Origin: Hahellaceae bacterium | GTDB lineage: Bacteria > Pseudomonadota > Gammaproteobacteria > Pseudomonadales > Oleiphilaceae | Length of the DNA stretch: 64,000 nucleotides | Reading direction: 5' to 3' | Assembly: GCA_016716085.1 (NCBI GenBank) | Contig: JADJWY010000008.1 | Span: forward strand, 1-64,000 | Part shown: positions 1 through 9,950 of the stretch, piece after piece | How positions within the stretch are numbered: position 1 is the stretch's first letter | How the letters are laid out: the number at the start of each line of letters is the position of its first letter | Translations under genes and position numbers: made by a program | Notes under the pieces: model-generated | Told to the model about the DNA's origin: nothing | Seen by the model: the letters and a program-made list of their open reading frames with translations, nothing else | Database searches by the model: none

Positions 1-3000
1 GCGGAGGACGCGATTGGCGTGGTACATGCCCACATTGCCAGAACCCAGGTTCCCGTTAGCGAGATCCGGCCTGAGGTTCCTGCAGTCTTATCGGCAATCG
101 TTGACAAGTTGATGAATAAAACCGCAGAAATGCGGTATCAGAGCGCGCTTGGACTCAAAAAGGATCTCGACAAATGTCGTATAGCGCTCTCGCGTAACCT
201 ACCCGTCCCTGAGTTTCCGCTGGGCATGGAAGATATTTCGGATCGCTTTCAAATCCCCCAGAAACTCTATGGTCGGGAAGAAGAAACGAGTCTGCTGCTG
301 CGGCGTTTTTTTCAGGCCGCGGGTGGAAAGCCGCGTATGCTGGCCGTTTCGGGCTATTCCGGGATTGGTAAGTCAGCTCTGATTCATGAAGTGCACAAAC
401 CGATTGCCTCCTACAACGGCCTTTTTTTATCCGGAAAATTTGACCAATTCCAACGTAACATTCCTTACTCTGCTATCCAAACGGCGCTGAAGGGATGGAT
501 CCAGCATACGTTATCATTCAATCCGGAGAAACTGGCTGAACGACGCGAAAAGTTGAATTCAGAACTTGGGCCCAATGCGCGTGTTCTCATCGATTTTATG
601 CCCGAATTAGAGTGGGTTCTGGGCCCACTTTCGCCAGTTGCCAAATTGGGTGCTGACGAAACTCAAAACCGATTTCATTTGATTTTTCAGCGGTTCATTA
701 GCCTGATCACGCGCGAACATCCGGTCGTCATCTTTATAGACGATTTGCAGTGGGCAGACCGCGGAACGCTTGGGTTGTTACCGCTACTCTTGGGGGAAGA
801 GAACTGTCGTTTACTGGTTATTGTTGCGTACCGTGACAACGAGGTGGATGAACACCATCCAGCCAGTCAAACCCTACGCAAAATCGCCGAGGCTCCCCTG
901 ACGGCTAGCGCGTACAGCGAAATTCGACTAGGGCCCTTACAGCGCGATCAAGTAATTGCGTTACTTGAAGATGCACTATTTCGCCCAGCAATCGAAGTGA
1001 CCCCTCTTGCCGAACTGATTTTTACCAAGACCTCTGGTAATCCTTTCTTCATCAGCGAATTGCTAAAAACGCTTTATACCGAGGGCTTGCTTAATTTCGA
1101 CCTGCAGCGTCAACGATGGGTCTGGAATGTCCATGAGATCAACGCTAAAGGGATGACGAATAATGTCGTTGAGCTCATGTTGAGTAAAATGGCACAGCTC
1201 CCCACCGAAACGCAGGCTTTATTTCAATTGGCGGCCTGTATTGGGAGCCGCTTCAGCTTGGAACTTCTGGCGCTAATTGCCCAGAGACCCATTTGGGAGG
1301 TCGCCCGTGGACTCTGGCCGGCACTTCAAGAGGGCCTCCTGCTACAGGATGGGGGCGATTGGTTGTTGGGAGTCGTCCAGAATCCGATCGAGTCCATTCC
1401 TACGGCAGTTAAACCCGATGACCTGAGGACTCGGGTTTCACCGCTTTCACCGTCTTGTCGGTTCTTGCACGACCGCATGTTGCAAGCGGCGTACCAGTCG
1501 ATGTCGGAAACTGCCCGATGCGAAACGCATTTAAAAGTGGGCCGTTTGTTATTGGCTGACACGCAGGGAGGGATAATCAGTGATGACTCCCTGTTTTCAA
1601 TTGTAGAGCAGTTCAATGAAGCGCAACATTTGATTGACGTCGAGTCCGAAAAACAGGTGCTTGTTCGGTTAAATTTATCTGCGGCAGAACGGGCACAGGC
1701 TGCCTCGGTGTGGCAGGCCGCTTATACTTACAGTCGGATTGGTATTGCATTACTCCCAGAAAATGCCTGGGAAGCAAACTTCGACGTATGTCGACGTCTT
1801 TATGATGTTCAGGCCGAATGTGCCTATTTGATGGGCGACTTGGAGACGTCAGATCGAGTGTACGGCGAACTGTTCAACCATATTGACGATGCGGTGCTTA
1901 AGGCGGAGATGTGTGCGACGCGTCTCACGCAATCGATCGGGCGTGGGCAGTGGCAGAACGGGTTTGAATTTGGTCGACAAGGTTTAGCCTTTCTGGAACT
2001 TCCAATTCCTGACGATCATCGCCTGCTCTTTGAGACAGAGCAGGCGCTTGAGCGTCTCGAATCGGTTGCTAAAGATCGGGTGCTCTGGCACGTAGATCAG
2101 TTACCTGACATGACAGAGCGGCGTTATCAAATTGCGTTAAAGATCTATTCGAACCTTGCACTCAATAGCAGGGTTTTGGGGCAACCCGTTTTAGGCGACT
2201 ATTGCACGATTGTCGGCTGCAATCTTATCTGGCATTTCGGGAAGTCAGATCTGGCGGCTATCCAACTGCTTTGTTATGCCTATTTGCTGAGACGTCGGCA
2301 ATTCCTCAAACAAGCCTTTGAACAAGCTGTCGAAGCCCGCCGCCTCGCGGAAAGTTATCAACTGTGTCGCGAAATTGCCAATTGCTATAACGTGCTGGGA
2401 AGCATGATCTGGTACTTGGGAGCGCCTTTGTCCGATTGTATTGAACTGAATCAGCGCGGCGTTTCGCTCGGACTGGAAAGTGGCGAAATCGCGCGCGCTT
2501 CATTCAATCTTTGCAATGCCTTGGCGACTCAGATAAGCCAGGGTGCACCACTTAAGCGGGTGGCCGAGCGAAGCCGTGAAGCCGTCGATTTTTTACAAAA
2601 GCGAAACATTTTTTTTCCGATATCTGAGTTTATTCGCGGTTTTATATCTGCCCTTCAAGACAACGAGTCCCCGCAAGGATTGGACGAAAACAGTTTCGAT
2701 CCGGTCCATCTGGCCTTAATTAAGCGAAGTTTCCATTACACTGTGCTAATGCACTATCAGAGCCAATTAGCGTTCTGGCGAGATGACATGGATGTGGCTC
2801 TTAAGATCGCCAGGGAGGTGCAAAGTCGCTATGAAATGATGCCACGTGCATCCTATGCGATAGATCAATTTATGTTCCTGGGGTTATTGCTGCTATGGGA
2901 AAACGCTTCACTGAGTCAAACCGATCAAATGCTACTCGACGAATGCCGGTTTCAGTTAAAACACGTTTCCGAAGTCTATTCTCCAAACTTTAACCATAAG

Positions 3001-4680
3001 CGGTTATTGCTGGAGGTTGAATATGCCCGCTTTCAGAGGGCGGATATGGAAACGATCAGTCGTGGTTATCGCGATGCGATTGAAGAGGCACGAAAGTTTG
3101 GGTTTACCCAATTCCAGGCATTGGCGAGCGAACGCTTTGCTGAATACTGGTTGAACAAAGGCATGGAAACGTTGGCAGAGCCCTTCATGCGCGAGGCACT
3201 CTATCTCTATCGCGTTTGGGGCTGTCAGGTCAAAGTCAGCCGTATTCGTCGTATCCATGCTTCGCTGCTCCAGGTTGCTGAAAAGAGAGTGCAGCGCGAA
3301 TTTTCGCGCACAGAGTCCCAGAATTCTGGAAAATCCTTTGAACTGGATATTGCTTCGGCAATGAAAGCTGCCCAGGTGATTTCCAGTGAGTTGAACTTAC
3401 GCAGTCTTGCGGGCAAGGTTCTTGGCGTTATCGTCGAATCGGCAGGTGCCACGTCGGGAGCGCTGATCTTACAGAGTGCGAAAGGCGCACGTGTCGAAGC
3501 CCGGGTTGGGCGAGATAATCAGGTTGAGTTGCCTGAACCGCCTGCGCTACTTGCTGCTGATTCTGAGCTCCCACGTAATGTCATCAGTTACGTATTACAC
3601 AGCCATGAGATTGTGAGCCTGGGTGACGTCTTGGCTGAGAGAGCCTTTACGGATGATCCCTACATGATGAGTCGACATCCGAAGTGCATTTTGTGTATGC
3701 CCGTGATGTATCGCGATCAAACCATTGGCGCGCTTTATCTGGAAAACAATCTTACTTTGGATTCCTTCACTGAGGGACGACTGGGGGTCATTAATCTCTT
3801 GTTGGCCCAGTCTGCTATTTCTTTTGAAAATGCCCGATTGTTCGGCGAAGTTTCGAGTTTGAACCAAACGCTGGAGCGCAAAGTAGAGAATCGGACACGT
3901 GATCTGGCAGAGGCCAATCAGCAGTTGAGCCAGGTGGTGGACGATTTGCAGTTGGCAAACGAAGAGCTGAATGCGTTCAGTTACAGCGTGTCCCATGACT
4001 TGCGATCACCACTGCGGACGATCAAAAGCTTTGCCCAGATTCTGACCGAAGATTTCGGTGAACAATTGGATGTCAACGGACGTGCGCTTTTGGATCGTAT
4101 CGTTCGGGGCAGTCAAAAAATGGCGGATCTGATCGATGGCTTGTTGGAGTTATCACGGCTACAACGGCGTGAAGTGGCGCTTTCTCCTGTTAACCTGTCG
4201 GCCATGGTTGAAGAACGCTTCGGTGAAATGCAAGAGAGTTTACCCGAGCGTCGGGTTGTCACTGAATGTGAGCCCAATTGTACCGTTTTGGCCGATCCAC
4301 GCATGTTGTCAGCGCTCGTAGAAAATCTCATCGGTAATGCATGGAAATATTCGGCGCAGCGGGAAATTGCACATATCACATTCGGCCGAGTGGATCTATC
4401 GGCAGGCTTCATTCCTCAGGGTGTGGGAACGCTGCCAGCCTCAATTCCTCCGGACCAGGATGTGTATTTTATCCGGGATGACGGTGATGGATTCGATATG
4501 AATTATGCCTCCAAATTATTTGGAAGTTTTCAACGACTGCATTCCGAGAAACAGTTTTCAGGGACAGGAATTGGTCTGGCAACCGTTAAACGCGTGGTTG
4601 AAAAACACGGTGGCAAGGTTTGGGCCGTCGCACATAAAGGGCAGGGGGCCACTTTTTACTTTACCTTAAAGCGGGCCTGA
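1..4680 (+). CDS. HstK-like hybrid Ser/Thr-His kinase with AAA ATPase and GAF domains, 5'-truncated by window edge
   Basis: The frame is open from base 1 and matches the end of the protein-kinase domain of the complete paralogue at 19962-25322, so the true start lies left of the window. Numbering from the GTG at base 19: a large AAA/NACHT-like ATPase module has Walker A GYSGIGKS near residue 112 and a Walker B FIDD near 240. A long helical-repeat middle follows, then a GAF domain (about 1108-1275), a HisKA segment with SHDLRSP and candidate phospho-His near 1326, and a HATPase domain (N-box ENLIGNAW near 1435, then DDGDGFD and GTGIGLATVKR). The family, known from cyanobacterial HstK proteins, joins a Ser/Thr kinase to a histidine kinase. 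No membrane segment is seen, so it is probably cytoplasmic. Signal and partner are unknown. Confidence 0.9.
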   Translation, partial: AEDAIGVVHAHIARTQVPVSEIRPEVPAVLSAIVDKLMNKTAEMRYQSALGLKKDLDKCRIALSRNLPVPEFPLGMEDISDRFQIPQKLYGREEETSLLLRRFFQAAGGKPRMLAVSGYSGIGKSALIHEVHKPIASYNGLFLSGKFDQFQRNIPYSAIQTALKGWIQHTLSFNPEKLAERREKLNSELGPNARVLIDFMPELEWVLGPLSPVAKLGADETQNRFHLIFQRFISLITREHPVVIFIDDLQWADRGTLGLLPLLLGEENCRLLVIVAYRDNEVDEHHPASQTLRKIAEAPLTASAYSEIRLGPLQRDQVIALLEDALFRPAIEVTPLAELIFTKTSGNPFFISELLKTLYTEGLLNFDLQRQRWVWNVHEINAKGMTNNVVELMLSKMAQLPTETQALFQLAACIGSRFSLELLALIAQRPIWEVARGLWPALQEGLLLQDGGDWLLGVVQNPIESIPTAVKPDDLRTRVSPLSPSCRFLHDRMLQAAYQSMSETARCETHLKVGRLLLADTQGGIISDDSLFSIVEQFNEAQHLIDVESEKQVLVRLNLSAAERAQAASVWQAAYTYSRIGIALLPENAWEANFDVCRRLYDVQAECAYLMGDLETSDRVYGELFNHIDDAVLKAEMCATRLTQSIGRGQWQNGFEFGRQGLAFLELPIPDDHRLLFETEQALERLESVAKDRVLWHVDQLPDMTERRYQIALKIYSNLALNSRVLGQPVLGDYCTIVGCNLIWHFGKSDLAAIQLLCYAYLLRRRQFLKQAFEQAVEARRLAESYQLCREIANCYNVLGSMIWYLGAPLSDCIELNQRGVSLGLESGEIARASFNLCNALATQISQGAPLKRVAERSREAVDFLQKRNIFFPISEFIRGFISALQDNESPQGLDENSFDPVHLALIKRSFHYTVLMHYQSQLAFWRDDMDVALKIAREVQSRYEMMPRASYAIDQFMFLGLLLLWENASLSQTDQMLLDECRFQLKHVSEVYSPNFNHKRLLLEVEYARFQRADMETISRGYRDAIEEARKFGFTQFQALASERFAEYWLNKGMETLAEPFMREALYLYRVWGCQVKVSRIRRIHASLLQVAEKRVQREFSRTESQNSGKSFELDIASAMKAAQVISSELNLRSLAGKVLGVIVESAGATSGALILQSAKGARVEARVGRDNQVELPEPPALLAADSELPRNVISYVLHSHEIVSLGDVLAERAFTDDPYMMSRHPKCILCMPVMYRDQTIGALYLENNLTLDSFTEGRLGVINLLLAQSAISFENARLFGEVSSLNQTLERKVENRTRDLAEANQQLSQVVDDLQLANEELNAFSYSVSHDLRSPLRTIKSFAQILTEDFGEQLDVNGRALLDRIVRGSQKMADLIDGLLELSRLQRREVALSPVNLSAMVEERFGEMQESLPERRVVTECEPNCTVLADPRMLSALVENLIGNAWKYSAQREIAHITFGRVDLSAGFIPQGVGTLPASIPPDQDVYFIRDDGDGFDMNYASKLFGSFQRLHSEKQFSGTGIGLATVKRVVEKHGGKVWAVAHKGQGATFYFTLKRA

Positions 4681-5828
4681 CACTCATATAAAGCGTTAAT
4701 TAGGCCGCCCGCGCAGGGTCCAGTTGAATCGATCGGATGTATCCGATTGCAACAATAGCCAAAGCCTATCTGTTGTGCAGGGTCCGCAAAACCCAGAGAA
4801 CCACCGAGGCCGGGATGACCAAAACTCGCAGGATTTGGGCCAATCGACATGTGTGGATTGTTTAGCATAAAGCCGCTTGCATAGCGAAAGTGTCGTTGGG
4901 TCATTGTCTCGACGGCATCCCACTGAAGGGTTATAGCCTCGTCCAGCAGACCCTTGCTGATGAGTCGCCTGTTATTCTGTTCTCCACCTTGGGACAAAAT
5001 TCCATACAAACGGGCAATCGCGCGTGCGTTGGAATGCCCATTTGCGGAGGCAAATTCACCCTGACGAAACGTGGATGAATTGAAAAACTCCTGCGTCAGG
5101 GTAAAGGGTGTCCAGGCTCGGTTTAGAAAGGTGCCTGGCTGTCGCATTCCCTCTAGAGAAGGAATACCTTCTCCAACCGATAGGTCGGCACAACGGCCGA
5201 GATCAATATCAGATAATCCAATATAAAAATCGATATCCCATCCCAGTAAGACTTCAGTCTGTAAAAATTCACCCATTGTCTTGCCAGTCACTCGACGAAC
5301 CAGCTGTTGGCAAATGGGACCATACGTAAAGGAGTGGTAACATGCCTGTGTGCCGGGTTCCCACAACGGAGACTGAACTTCCAGGGCCCTGGCAAGGGTA
5401 TCGAGGTCGAAGGCCGATCCGGGGGGCGCTGCGTCTGCAACAGGCAGAGCCGCTAACTGTGAAAGCAGACAGCGCACGGTAATGGACGCTTTACCATTTT
5501 GCGCGAATTCAGGCCAATAGCGCGCGATCGGGGCATCTAATTCCAGGCGATTCTGATCAGCCAGTACCAATAGGCAAAGTGAAGCAACGGCCTTGGTGAC
5601 CGACATGACACAGACCAGGGTGTTTTCTTCCCAGGGGGATTGTCGGTTAACGTCGGCATATCCAGCCCAGAGATCGACGACCGGAGTACCGTCTACGTAG
5701 ACGGCAACTGCAGCCCCGATTTCATCATTTTCCCGAAAGTTTTGTTCAAATGCCGATTTAACAGAGTGATAGTTTTCGTGACAGAATCCGTGAATTGTAA
5801 ATTGATCGAGAGGAGTGGACTTGTTCAA
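4656..5828 (-). CDS. Serine hydrolase of the class C beta-lactamase / EstB esterase family
   Basis: The 390-residue product has the SxxK motif as SVTK (Ser76, Lys79), a Tyr-containing motif in CYHSFTYG near residue 165, and HPGLGG near the C-terminus in place of the KTG box. This is the pattern of family VIII esterases and penicillin-binding-protein-like hydrolases. No signal peptide is evident, so a cytoplasmic esterase or lactamase-fold hydrolase is more likely than a true periplasmic beta-lactamase. It converges on the upstream kinase gene and the two 3' ends overlap by 25 bases. Substrate unknown. Confidence 0.85.
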   Translation of the reverse strand: MNKSTPLDQFTIHGFCHENYHSVKSAFEQNFRENDEIGAAVAVYVDGTPVVDLWAGYADVNRQSPWEENTLVCVMSVTKAVASLCLLVLADQNRLELDAPIARYWPEFAQNGKASITVRCLLSQLAALPVADAAPPGSAFDLDTLARALEVQSPLWEPGTQACYHSFTYGPICQQLVRRVTGKTMGEFLQTEVLLGWDIDFYIGLSDIDLGRCADLSVGEGIPSLEGMRQPGTFLNRAWTPFTLTQEFFNSSTFRQGEFASANGHSNARAIARLYGILSQGGEQNNRRLISKGLLDEAITLQWDAVETMTQRHFRYASGFMLNNPHMSIGPNPASFGHPGLGGSLGFADPAQQIGFGYCCNRIHPIDSTGPCAGGLINALYECQARFKVK

Positions 5829-5959
5829 TTGCTACGGCATCCCTGGCTGGCATTTATTGGAAGATACAAGATTAAAAAAGCATAGACCGCATTTTTCAAA
5901 AGTGATATTCATAGAGGCCATTTTAATAATATTAATAAGCCCTGAGGGACACCATCGTA

Positions 5960-7114
5960 ATGAAAAGCCGGACTCTGCCAGGGATTATTTTGTTAACAAG
6001 CCTTTCGGGAAATATCGCCGCACAGACGCTTCCAGCCACAGCGCCTGAAATCGAAGACCCTGTTACCCAGTGGTTGTCAGATCGATCACTACGCCTGAAC
6101 CCTCCTCAGACAACGCTGACCTGGAAGTTTGCCCATCCTGCGCCGCCCACCTCCTTACTTCCACCTATTTGGCAAGCCGGGTTTGATTGGCTTACAACGG
6201 TTACCTCTGGCGCAATTGAAATGAAGGTCTATGGCAGTGGCTCCCTCTACGGTACGGTGGGCGGTGTTAAAGCATTGCGTGCGGGTGTCGCAGACTATGG
6301 GACCTGTTACACGGTCGGCGAGGCCAGCGGATTCGAATTGCTCAAAACCTTTCAGGCGCCCTACGTTGCGCCCGCCAATCCCTACCTCACGTTTAGAATT
6401 ATTAATGATTTGATGCCCACTTATCTTCGACAGGAATTCAACGCGCGCGGTGTTTATCCGGCGCATGTGGCGGCGGTGCGTCCGTTAACGTTGATGAGTC
6501 GTGAGGCGATCAGAGTACCGGCCGATCTGAAGGGTAAAAAAGTGGTTTCCTTCATGACCATGCCGAGCATGGCCTCCCGGCTTGGCTATGCCGAAGTGCG
6601 CATGCCGTTTACGGAAATTTATACCGCACTTCAGCAAGGGCTGATTGATGCCGTGATTTGGATCGATATGGGTTTTGTTCCATTTCGGATCTATGAGCAG
6701 GCAAAGTTCTACACGGTATTGAACATTGCGCCGACCACGCTGGAAACCTGTTTCAATCCGCAGAGTTTTGACGCCCTTCCTGCTGCGCTCAAGCCCATTG
6801 TTTACGACTTTCAGCAACAGGTGGGCGTTTCCGTCGTGCACGAGACAGAAAAATTTGCCAACAAGGCGCGCGATCTCCTGAGTGCCCAGGGCGTGACGAT
6901 TATTGAACCGGATGAAGCGGCACGAGTGCTCTGGAAGGAGGCCATGCTGCCGGTTCGGGAAGACTGGTTGCAGCAATGCGAAGCTGCCGGGAAACCCTGC
7001 CGTAAACTGGTAACCGACATCGACCGTTTGGCCAAGCAGTATGAGGGGTTATCAAACGCTGAGCTGATGGAGCGTTCCATTAAGCAACCGGTTCTGGGCA
7101 TTATTGATTTCTGA
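5960..7114 (+). CDS. TRAP transporter periplasmic solute-binding protein (DctP family)
   Basis: The 384-residue protein has a probable Sec signal peptide (MKSRTLPGIILLTSLSG then AAQ) and a DctP-type binding fold. Landmarks are WKFAHP at the first strand, GSGSLYG, an adenine/arginine-loop region around ADLKGKKV, and GLIDAVIW. DctP proteins capture organic acids or similar solutes in the periplasm for a DctQM permease. No DctQ or DctM gene is next to it, so it either works with a permease elsewhere or serves as a sensory binding protein. A GAGGG lies upstream of the ATG. The 3' end overlaps the convergent Ada-like gene by 14 bases. Confidence 0.82.
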   Translation: MKSRTLPGIILLTSLSGNIAAQTLPATAPEIEDPVTQWLSDRSLRLNPPQTTLTWKFAHPAPPTSLLPPIWQAGFDWLTTVTSGAIEMKVYGSGSLYGTVGGVKALRAGVADYGTCYTVGEASGFELLKTFQAPYVAPANPYLTFRIINDLMPTYLRQEFNARGVYPAHVAAVRPLTLMSREAIRVPADLKGKKVVSFMTMPSMASRLGYAEVRMPFTEIYTALQQGLIDAVIWIDMGFVPFRIYEQAKFYTVLNIAPTTLETCFNPQSFDALPAALKPIVYDFQQQVGVSVVHETEKFANKARDLLSAQGVTIIEPDEAARVLWKEAMLPVREDWLQQCEAAGKPCRKLVTDIDRLAKQYEGLSNAELMERSIKQPVLGIIDF

Positions 7115-7961
7115 GTGCCAGCTGACTGGCTTCCCATCCAATGATGGCCATTTTTCTCGGAGCACCCCAGCGATACTGATTGAAATCGCCTGTTTGGCGT
7201 ATTACCCGGTGACATGGAATCAGGTAACCCAGGTGATTACGCGCAATCGCACTGGCAACCGCCCGTACAGCATTGGGCTCACCCAGTTGAACGGCAACGT
7301 CAGCATAGCTGACCAAATTGCCCTCCGGCACTTTCAACAGGGCTTCCCAGACCCTGAGCTGAAAAGGACTCCCTTTCATAAGCAAATGCAAACGTTGCCC
7401 TGATCCGCTCGGTGTGTCCCGGTCAGGAAAGATTTTTTCATGAACGGCGTGTGTCCCGCCCGTGTCATGCACGATTTGCGCTTCCGGCCACTCCATCTGT
7501 AACTCGTCGATGAGCAGGGATCGTTCCTGCTCAGTATCGTAAAACGCCAGTTTGCAAACTCCGCGATCGTTAGTCGCCAGCAGACAGGGGCCAAAGGGAG
7601 AATCGTGCAGGCCGTAGCGGATATTCAATCCTGCGCCGAGGCGTTTGTAGTCTCCGGGTGTAATCCCTTCGCAGGTCAGCATCAGATCATGCAGGCGCCC
7701 TACGCCGCTCAATCCTACAGATAAGGCTGCGTCCAGTACCGTTGACTGGCGCAGGGCCTGCTTGGCGCGTTCCTTGGTGAGATACTGCAGGAACTTCTTG
7801 GGCGAAACGCCGACCCACTCTGTGAAAAGACGTTGCAGGTGGAACTCACTGACGCCGACTTCCTGAGCCAGCTCAGTCAATCCAGGCTGCTCCTGCTGGT
7901 GGCGGGAGAAATAGGTGATCGCCTTGGCGATCCGTGCGTAGTTCCGTTGTGCGGTGTTCAT
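7101..7961 (-). CDS. Ada-like protein: AraC-type HTH plus O6-methylguanine-DNA methyltransferase domain
   Basis: The N-terminal part has an AraC-type helix-turn-helix (TELAQEVGVSEFHLQRLF). The C-terminal part is an MGMT domain with the active-site motif IPCHRVI, whose Cys accepts the alkyl group from O6-alkylguanine. The Zn-binding N-terminal Ada domain, which senses methylphosphotriesters in E. coli Ada, is absent. It is therefore a shortened Ada fusion, and its activation mechanism is unclear. I chose the ATG at 7961 (MNTAQRNY) because homologues begin near there; a start at 8030 would add 23 residues of low-complexity sequence. Confidence 0.85.
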   Translation of the reverse strand: MNTAQRNYARIAKAITYFSRHQQEQPGLTELAQEVGVSEFHLQRLFTEWVGVSPKKFLQYLTKERAKQALRQSTVLDAALSVGLSGVGRLHDLMLTCEGITPGDYKRLGAGLNIRYGLHDSPFGPCLLATNDRGVCKLAFYDTEQERSLLIDELQMEWPEAQIVHDTGGTHAVHEKIFPDRDTPSGSGQRLHLLMKGSPFQLRVWEALLKVPEGNLVSYADVAVQLGEPNAVRAVASAIARNHLGYLIPCHRVIRQTGDFNQYRWGAPRKMAIIGWEASQLALRNQ

Positions 7962-8079
7962 CGCGAGTCTCGATTTTTGAGGTGTGAAAACAGCGTTACA
8001 GGCCGAGTGTAGGCTCCACCGCTGCGTCATTCGACCCGATTCTTGCGAATTTTTGCATCGTGTTAAAGAAAGCGACCAG

Positions 8080-8102
8080 AAAAAAGCTCAGTAACGCTGA
8101 GT
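8080..8102 (-). terminator. Candidate rho-independent terminator overlapping the stop of the outer-membrane gene
   Basis: Read on the minus strand, a CTCAG / CTGAG stem with a 5-base loop overlaps the stop codon and is followed after one base by six T residues. The stem is short, but the T-run makes termination of the leftward transcript plausible. Confidence 0.5.
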
Positions 8103-8828
8103 GATGCTCAGCAGATAGAGTTCACCCCCCAAATCCAGGGTTCCCAACGATTTTGACAGATCCACCTCGGCAGACTGGTGCCGCACATTTGCTCCGATCC
8201 AGGTATCCCGGCTAATCCGAAACTCAAAACCCAAACGCGCATACCAACCCAGGTCAAGGTCACTGTCATACTGAGTTTCGGGTATCGCTGGCGGTGAATC
8301 GTTCAGATTCGTCTCGTCCTCAAGCACTTGGGTTTCGGCGCGTGCCCAGCAGAGCAGAGGACCTGCGCCCATATAGAGCCGAAAAACTTCCGCAGGGTCA
8401 AGTGAGGTGTAAAGACCTAAAAACAGATCCAGCGCCCGATACACGTTGTCGAAGCGGATACGCAGGGAGCCCCCGCTGGGGCCGGACTGGGCCAGGTAGG
8501 ACACATCCTTGTTTTTCCAGGAGACCAGTCCACCGCCTTCCCAGCCGAAATTGATCAAACCGCGCCGAATAGGCATTTGCACGGCGCCGCCCAGATAGGG
8601 CAGGCGATCAAAATTGCCCTGATAGTCGATGGACTCCCGCGTGAGCGTGACATTGCTTTCATCCAGGTGCAGCTGGCCTGCCAGCATTTGGATAAAACCG
8701 TCAGGTGTTCCCTCTGCCTGCGCGTAGGGCGTTATGACCGAGGCCAACAACAGCATGCCGGTGAGGCGCAAGCCCTTCAACCCATGTGAAAAAGTTATCA
8801 GGTGTGTGGACACAGGTGGCATAAACAC
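8088..8828 (-). CDS. Predicted outer-membrane beta-barrel protein
   Basis: A hydrophobic signal sequence (LTGMLLLASVITPYAQA) is followed by about 210 residues alternating polar and hydrophobic positions, as in beta strands. The protein ends in an aromatic residue (SITQRY), the usual C-terminal insertion signal for barrels. It resembles small eight- or ten-strand OMPs but I do not recognise the exact family. Starts at GTG 8828 or ATG 8822 fit equally well; no strong ribosome-binding site helps. It stands alone, followed by a short terminator. Confidence 0.6.
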   Translation of the reverse strand: MFMPPVSTHLITFSHGLKGLRLTGMLLLASVITPYAQAEGTPDGFIQMLAGQLHLDESNVTLTRESIDYQGNFDRLPYLGGAVQMPIRRGLINFGWEGGGLVSWKNKDVSYLAQSGPSGGSLRIRFDNVYRALDLFLGLYTSLDPAEVFRLYMGAGPLLCWARAETQVLEDETNLNDSPPAIPETQYDSDLDLGWYARLGFEFRISRDTWIGANVRHQSAEVDLSKSLGTLDLGGELYLLSITQRY

Positions 8829-8888
8829 ATCAATCGAATCATGTCATGCCATCTCAAGCAATTTCCCGCAAGCTGTCAAGCTTCTACC

Positions 8889-9083
8889 TCACTGGCGTCG
8901 CTCTGTGACGCTTTTTCCACCGATTCCCCAGTTATCCGTCGACACCTCATCAATGACAACGACGGTTGTTTCAGGATTTTTGTTGAGCACGTCGACCAGC
9001 AACTGTGTTACACCTTCGATCAGCCGTTTTTTCTCGTCGGCGGTAACGCCTTCCTGGGTGACTTTAATATTGACATATGGCAT
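8889..9083 (-). CDS. 4-oxalocrotonate tautomerase-family protein
   Basis: The 64-residue protein begins Met-Pro-Tyr. Removal of Met would expose the catalytic Pro1 of the tautomerase superfamily. The body (DEKKRLIEGVTQLLVDVL, then VVVIDEVSTDNWGIGG) matches the single-domain DmpI-like subgroup, in which Pro1 acts as the general base in enol-keto conversions. The position of Arg11 in classical 4-OT is Gly here, so the substrate need not be 4-oxalocrotonate. It starts five bases after the stop of the upstream EamA transporter gene and is probably co-transcribed with it. Confidence 0.88.
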   Translation of the reverse strand: MPYVNIKVTQEGVTADEKKRLIEGVTQLLVDVLNKNPETTVVVIDEVSTDNWGIGGKSVTERRQ

Positions 9084-9088
9084 TGCGA

Positions 9089-9826
9089 TTACACTCCGCT
9101 TTTGGGTTGTGGATTGACGAAACGAGTACGGATAAATCCGCCTGAATGGGCTGTCCAGGCACCGGCCGTCACGAGAACAAGGGCCAGGCCAAGTTCAGCT
9201 GAAAAAGGCTCCTGAAGGAGGGCGACGGCAAGCAGTCCGGCAAGTATAGGTACCAGCCCCATAAAAATGCCGACGCGGGCCGGGCCCAGCAGGCGAACCG
9301 CCTGGACGAACAGGAGCATTTGTACGACGGTGGCCAGAGATGCGGCAAGCAGCCACGCATAGCCCTCGTTCAAGTGCGGTGTTTTCAACAGGAGGGCGAG
9401 ACCTGCCAGGATCAATCCGATCGCGAGCCATTGTGATCGCCTGATGGTTTCGGTACGGGTCAGTGCGCTGCAAACGGCGATCATCATAGGCATACTGCCC
9501 GGCAGCAGAACGGCAGCATGGCCGGCCGGTGTCAGTGAAAATCCGCGAAAGACACAGGCTGCATAGATCAGCCCCCCCACAAGTGTGATAAGCAGGAAGC
9601 GAGGTTCAAACAGATTAAAGCGATAGCGAAATAACCACACCGGAAATAGTAGGGTTGCACAGGTTGCATAGCGCAGGAACATGGTGTCATTCGGCAGCAG
9701 GGTGCTGGTGCCAGCTTTGCGTGAAACCACAATAAAACCTGACCAGATCATGACCGCTGCGAGGGCAAAGAGGATGCCCTGCCGCTGATCCTGGGCGTGG
9801 TTTGTCTCTACTTTTGAGTTCAACAT
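9089..9826 (-). CDS. EamA/DMT-family inner-membrane transporter, shorter than usual
   Basis: The hydrophobic 245-residue protein has the DMT/EamA pattern (ALAAVMIWSGFIVVSRK in the first helix, later PAGHAAVLLPGSMPMMIA), with roughly eight predicted membrane helices. Typical EamA exporters have about 290-300 residues and ten helices. The second repeat here looks compressed after LLAASLATVVQMLLF, suggesting loss of part of one helix pair. It is divergent from a LysR gene and upstream of a tautomerase gene, a common arrangement for regulated metabolite export. Substrate unknown. Confidence 0.78.
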   Translation of the reverse strand: MLNSKVETNHAQDQRQGILFALAAVMIWSGFIVVSRKAGTSTLLPNDTMFLRYATCATLLFPVWLFRYRFNLFEPRFLLITLVGGLIYAACVFRGFSLTPAGHAAVLLPGSMPMMIAVCSALTRTETIRRSQWLAIGLILAGLALLLKTPHLNEGYAWLLAASLATVVQMLLFVQAVRLLGPARVGIFMGLVPILAGLLAVALLQEPFSAELGLALVLVTAGAWTAHSGGFIRTRFVNPQPKSGV

Positions 9827-9950
9827 GGCGGGGTCTCAGAAAAGCCGGATACGTGAGACTTTAACGTTTATAAAAATTCGATAATAATGAATAATAATGA
9901 AATGGATATTCACGAAATATGAATTAATGTGTGAAAAGCGAGGAGGTTGT

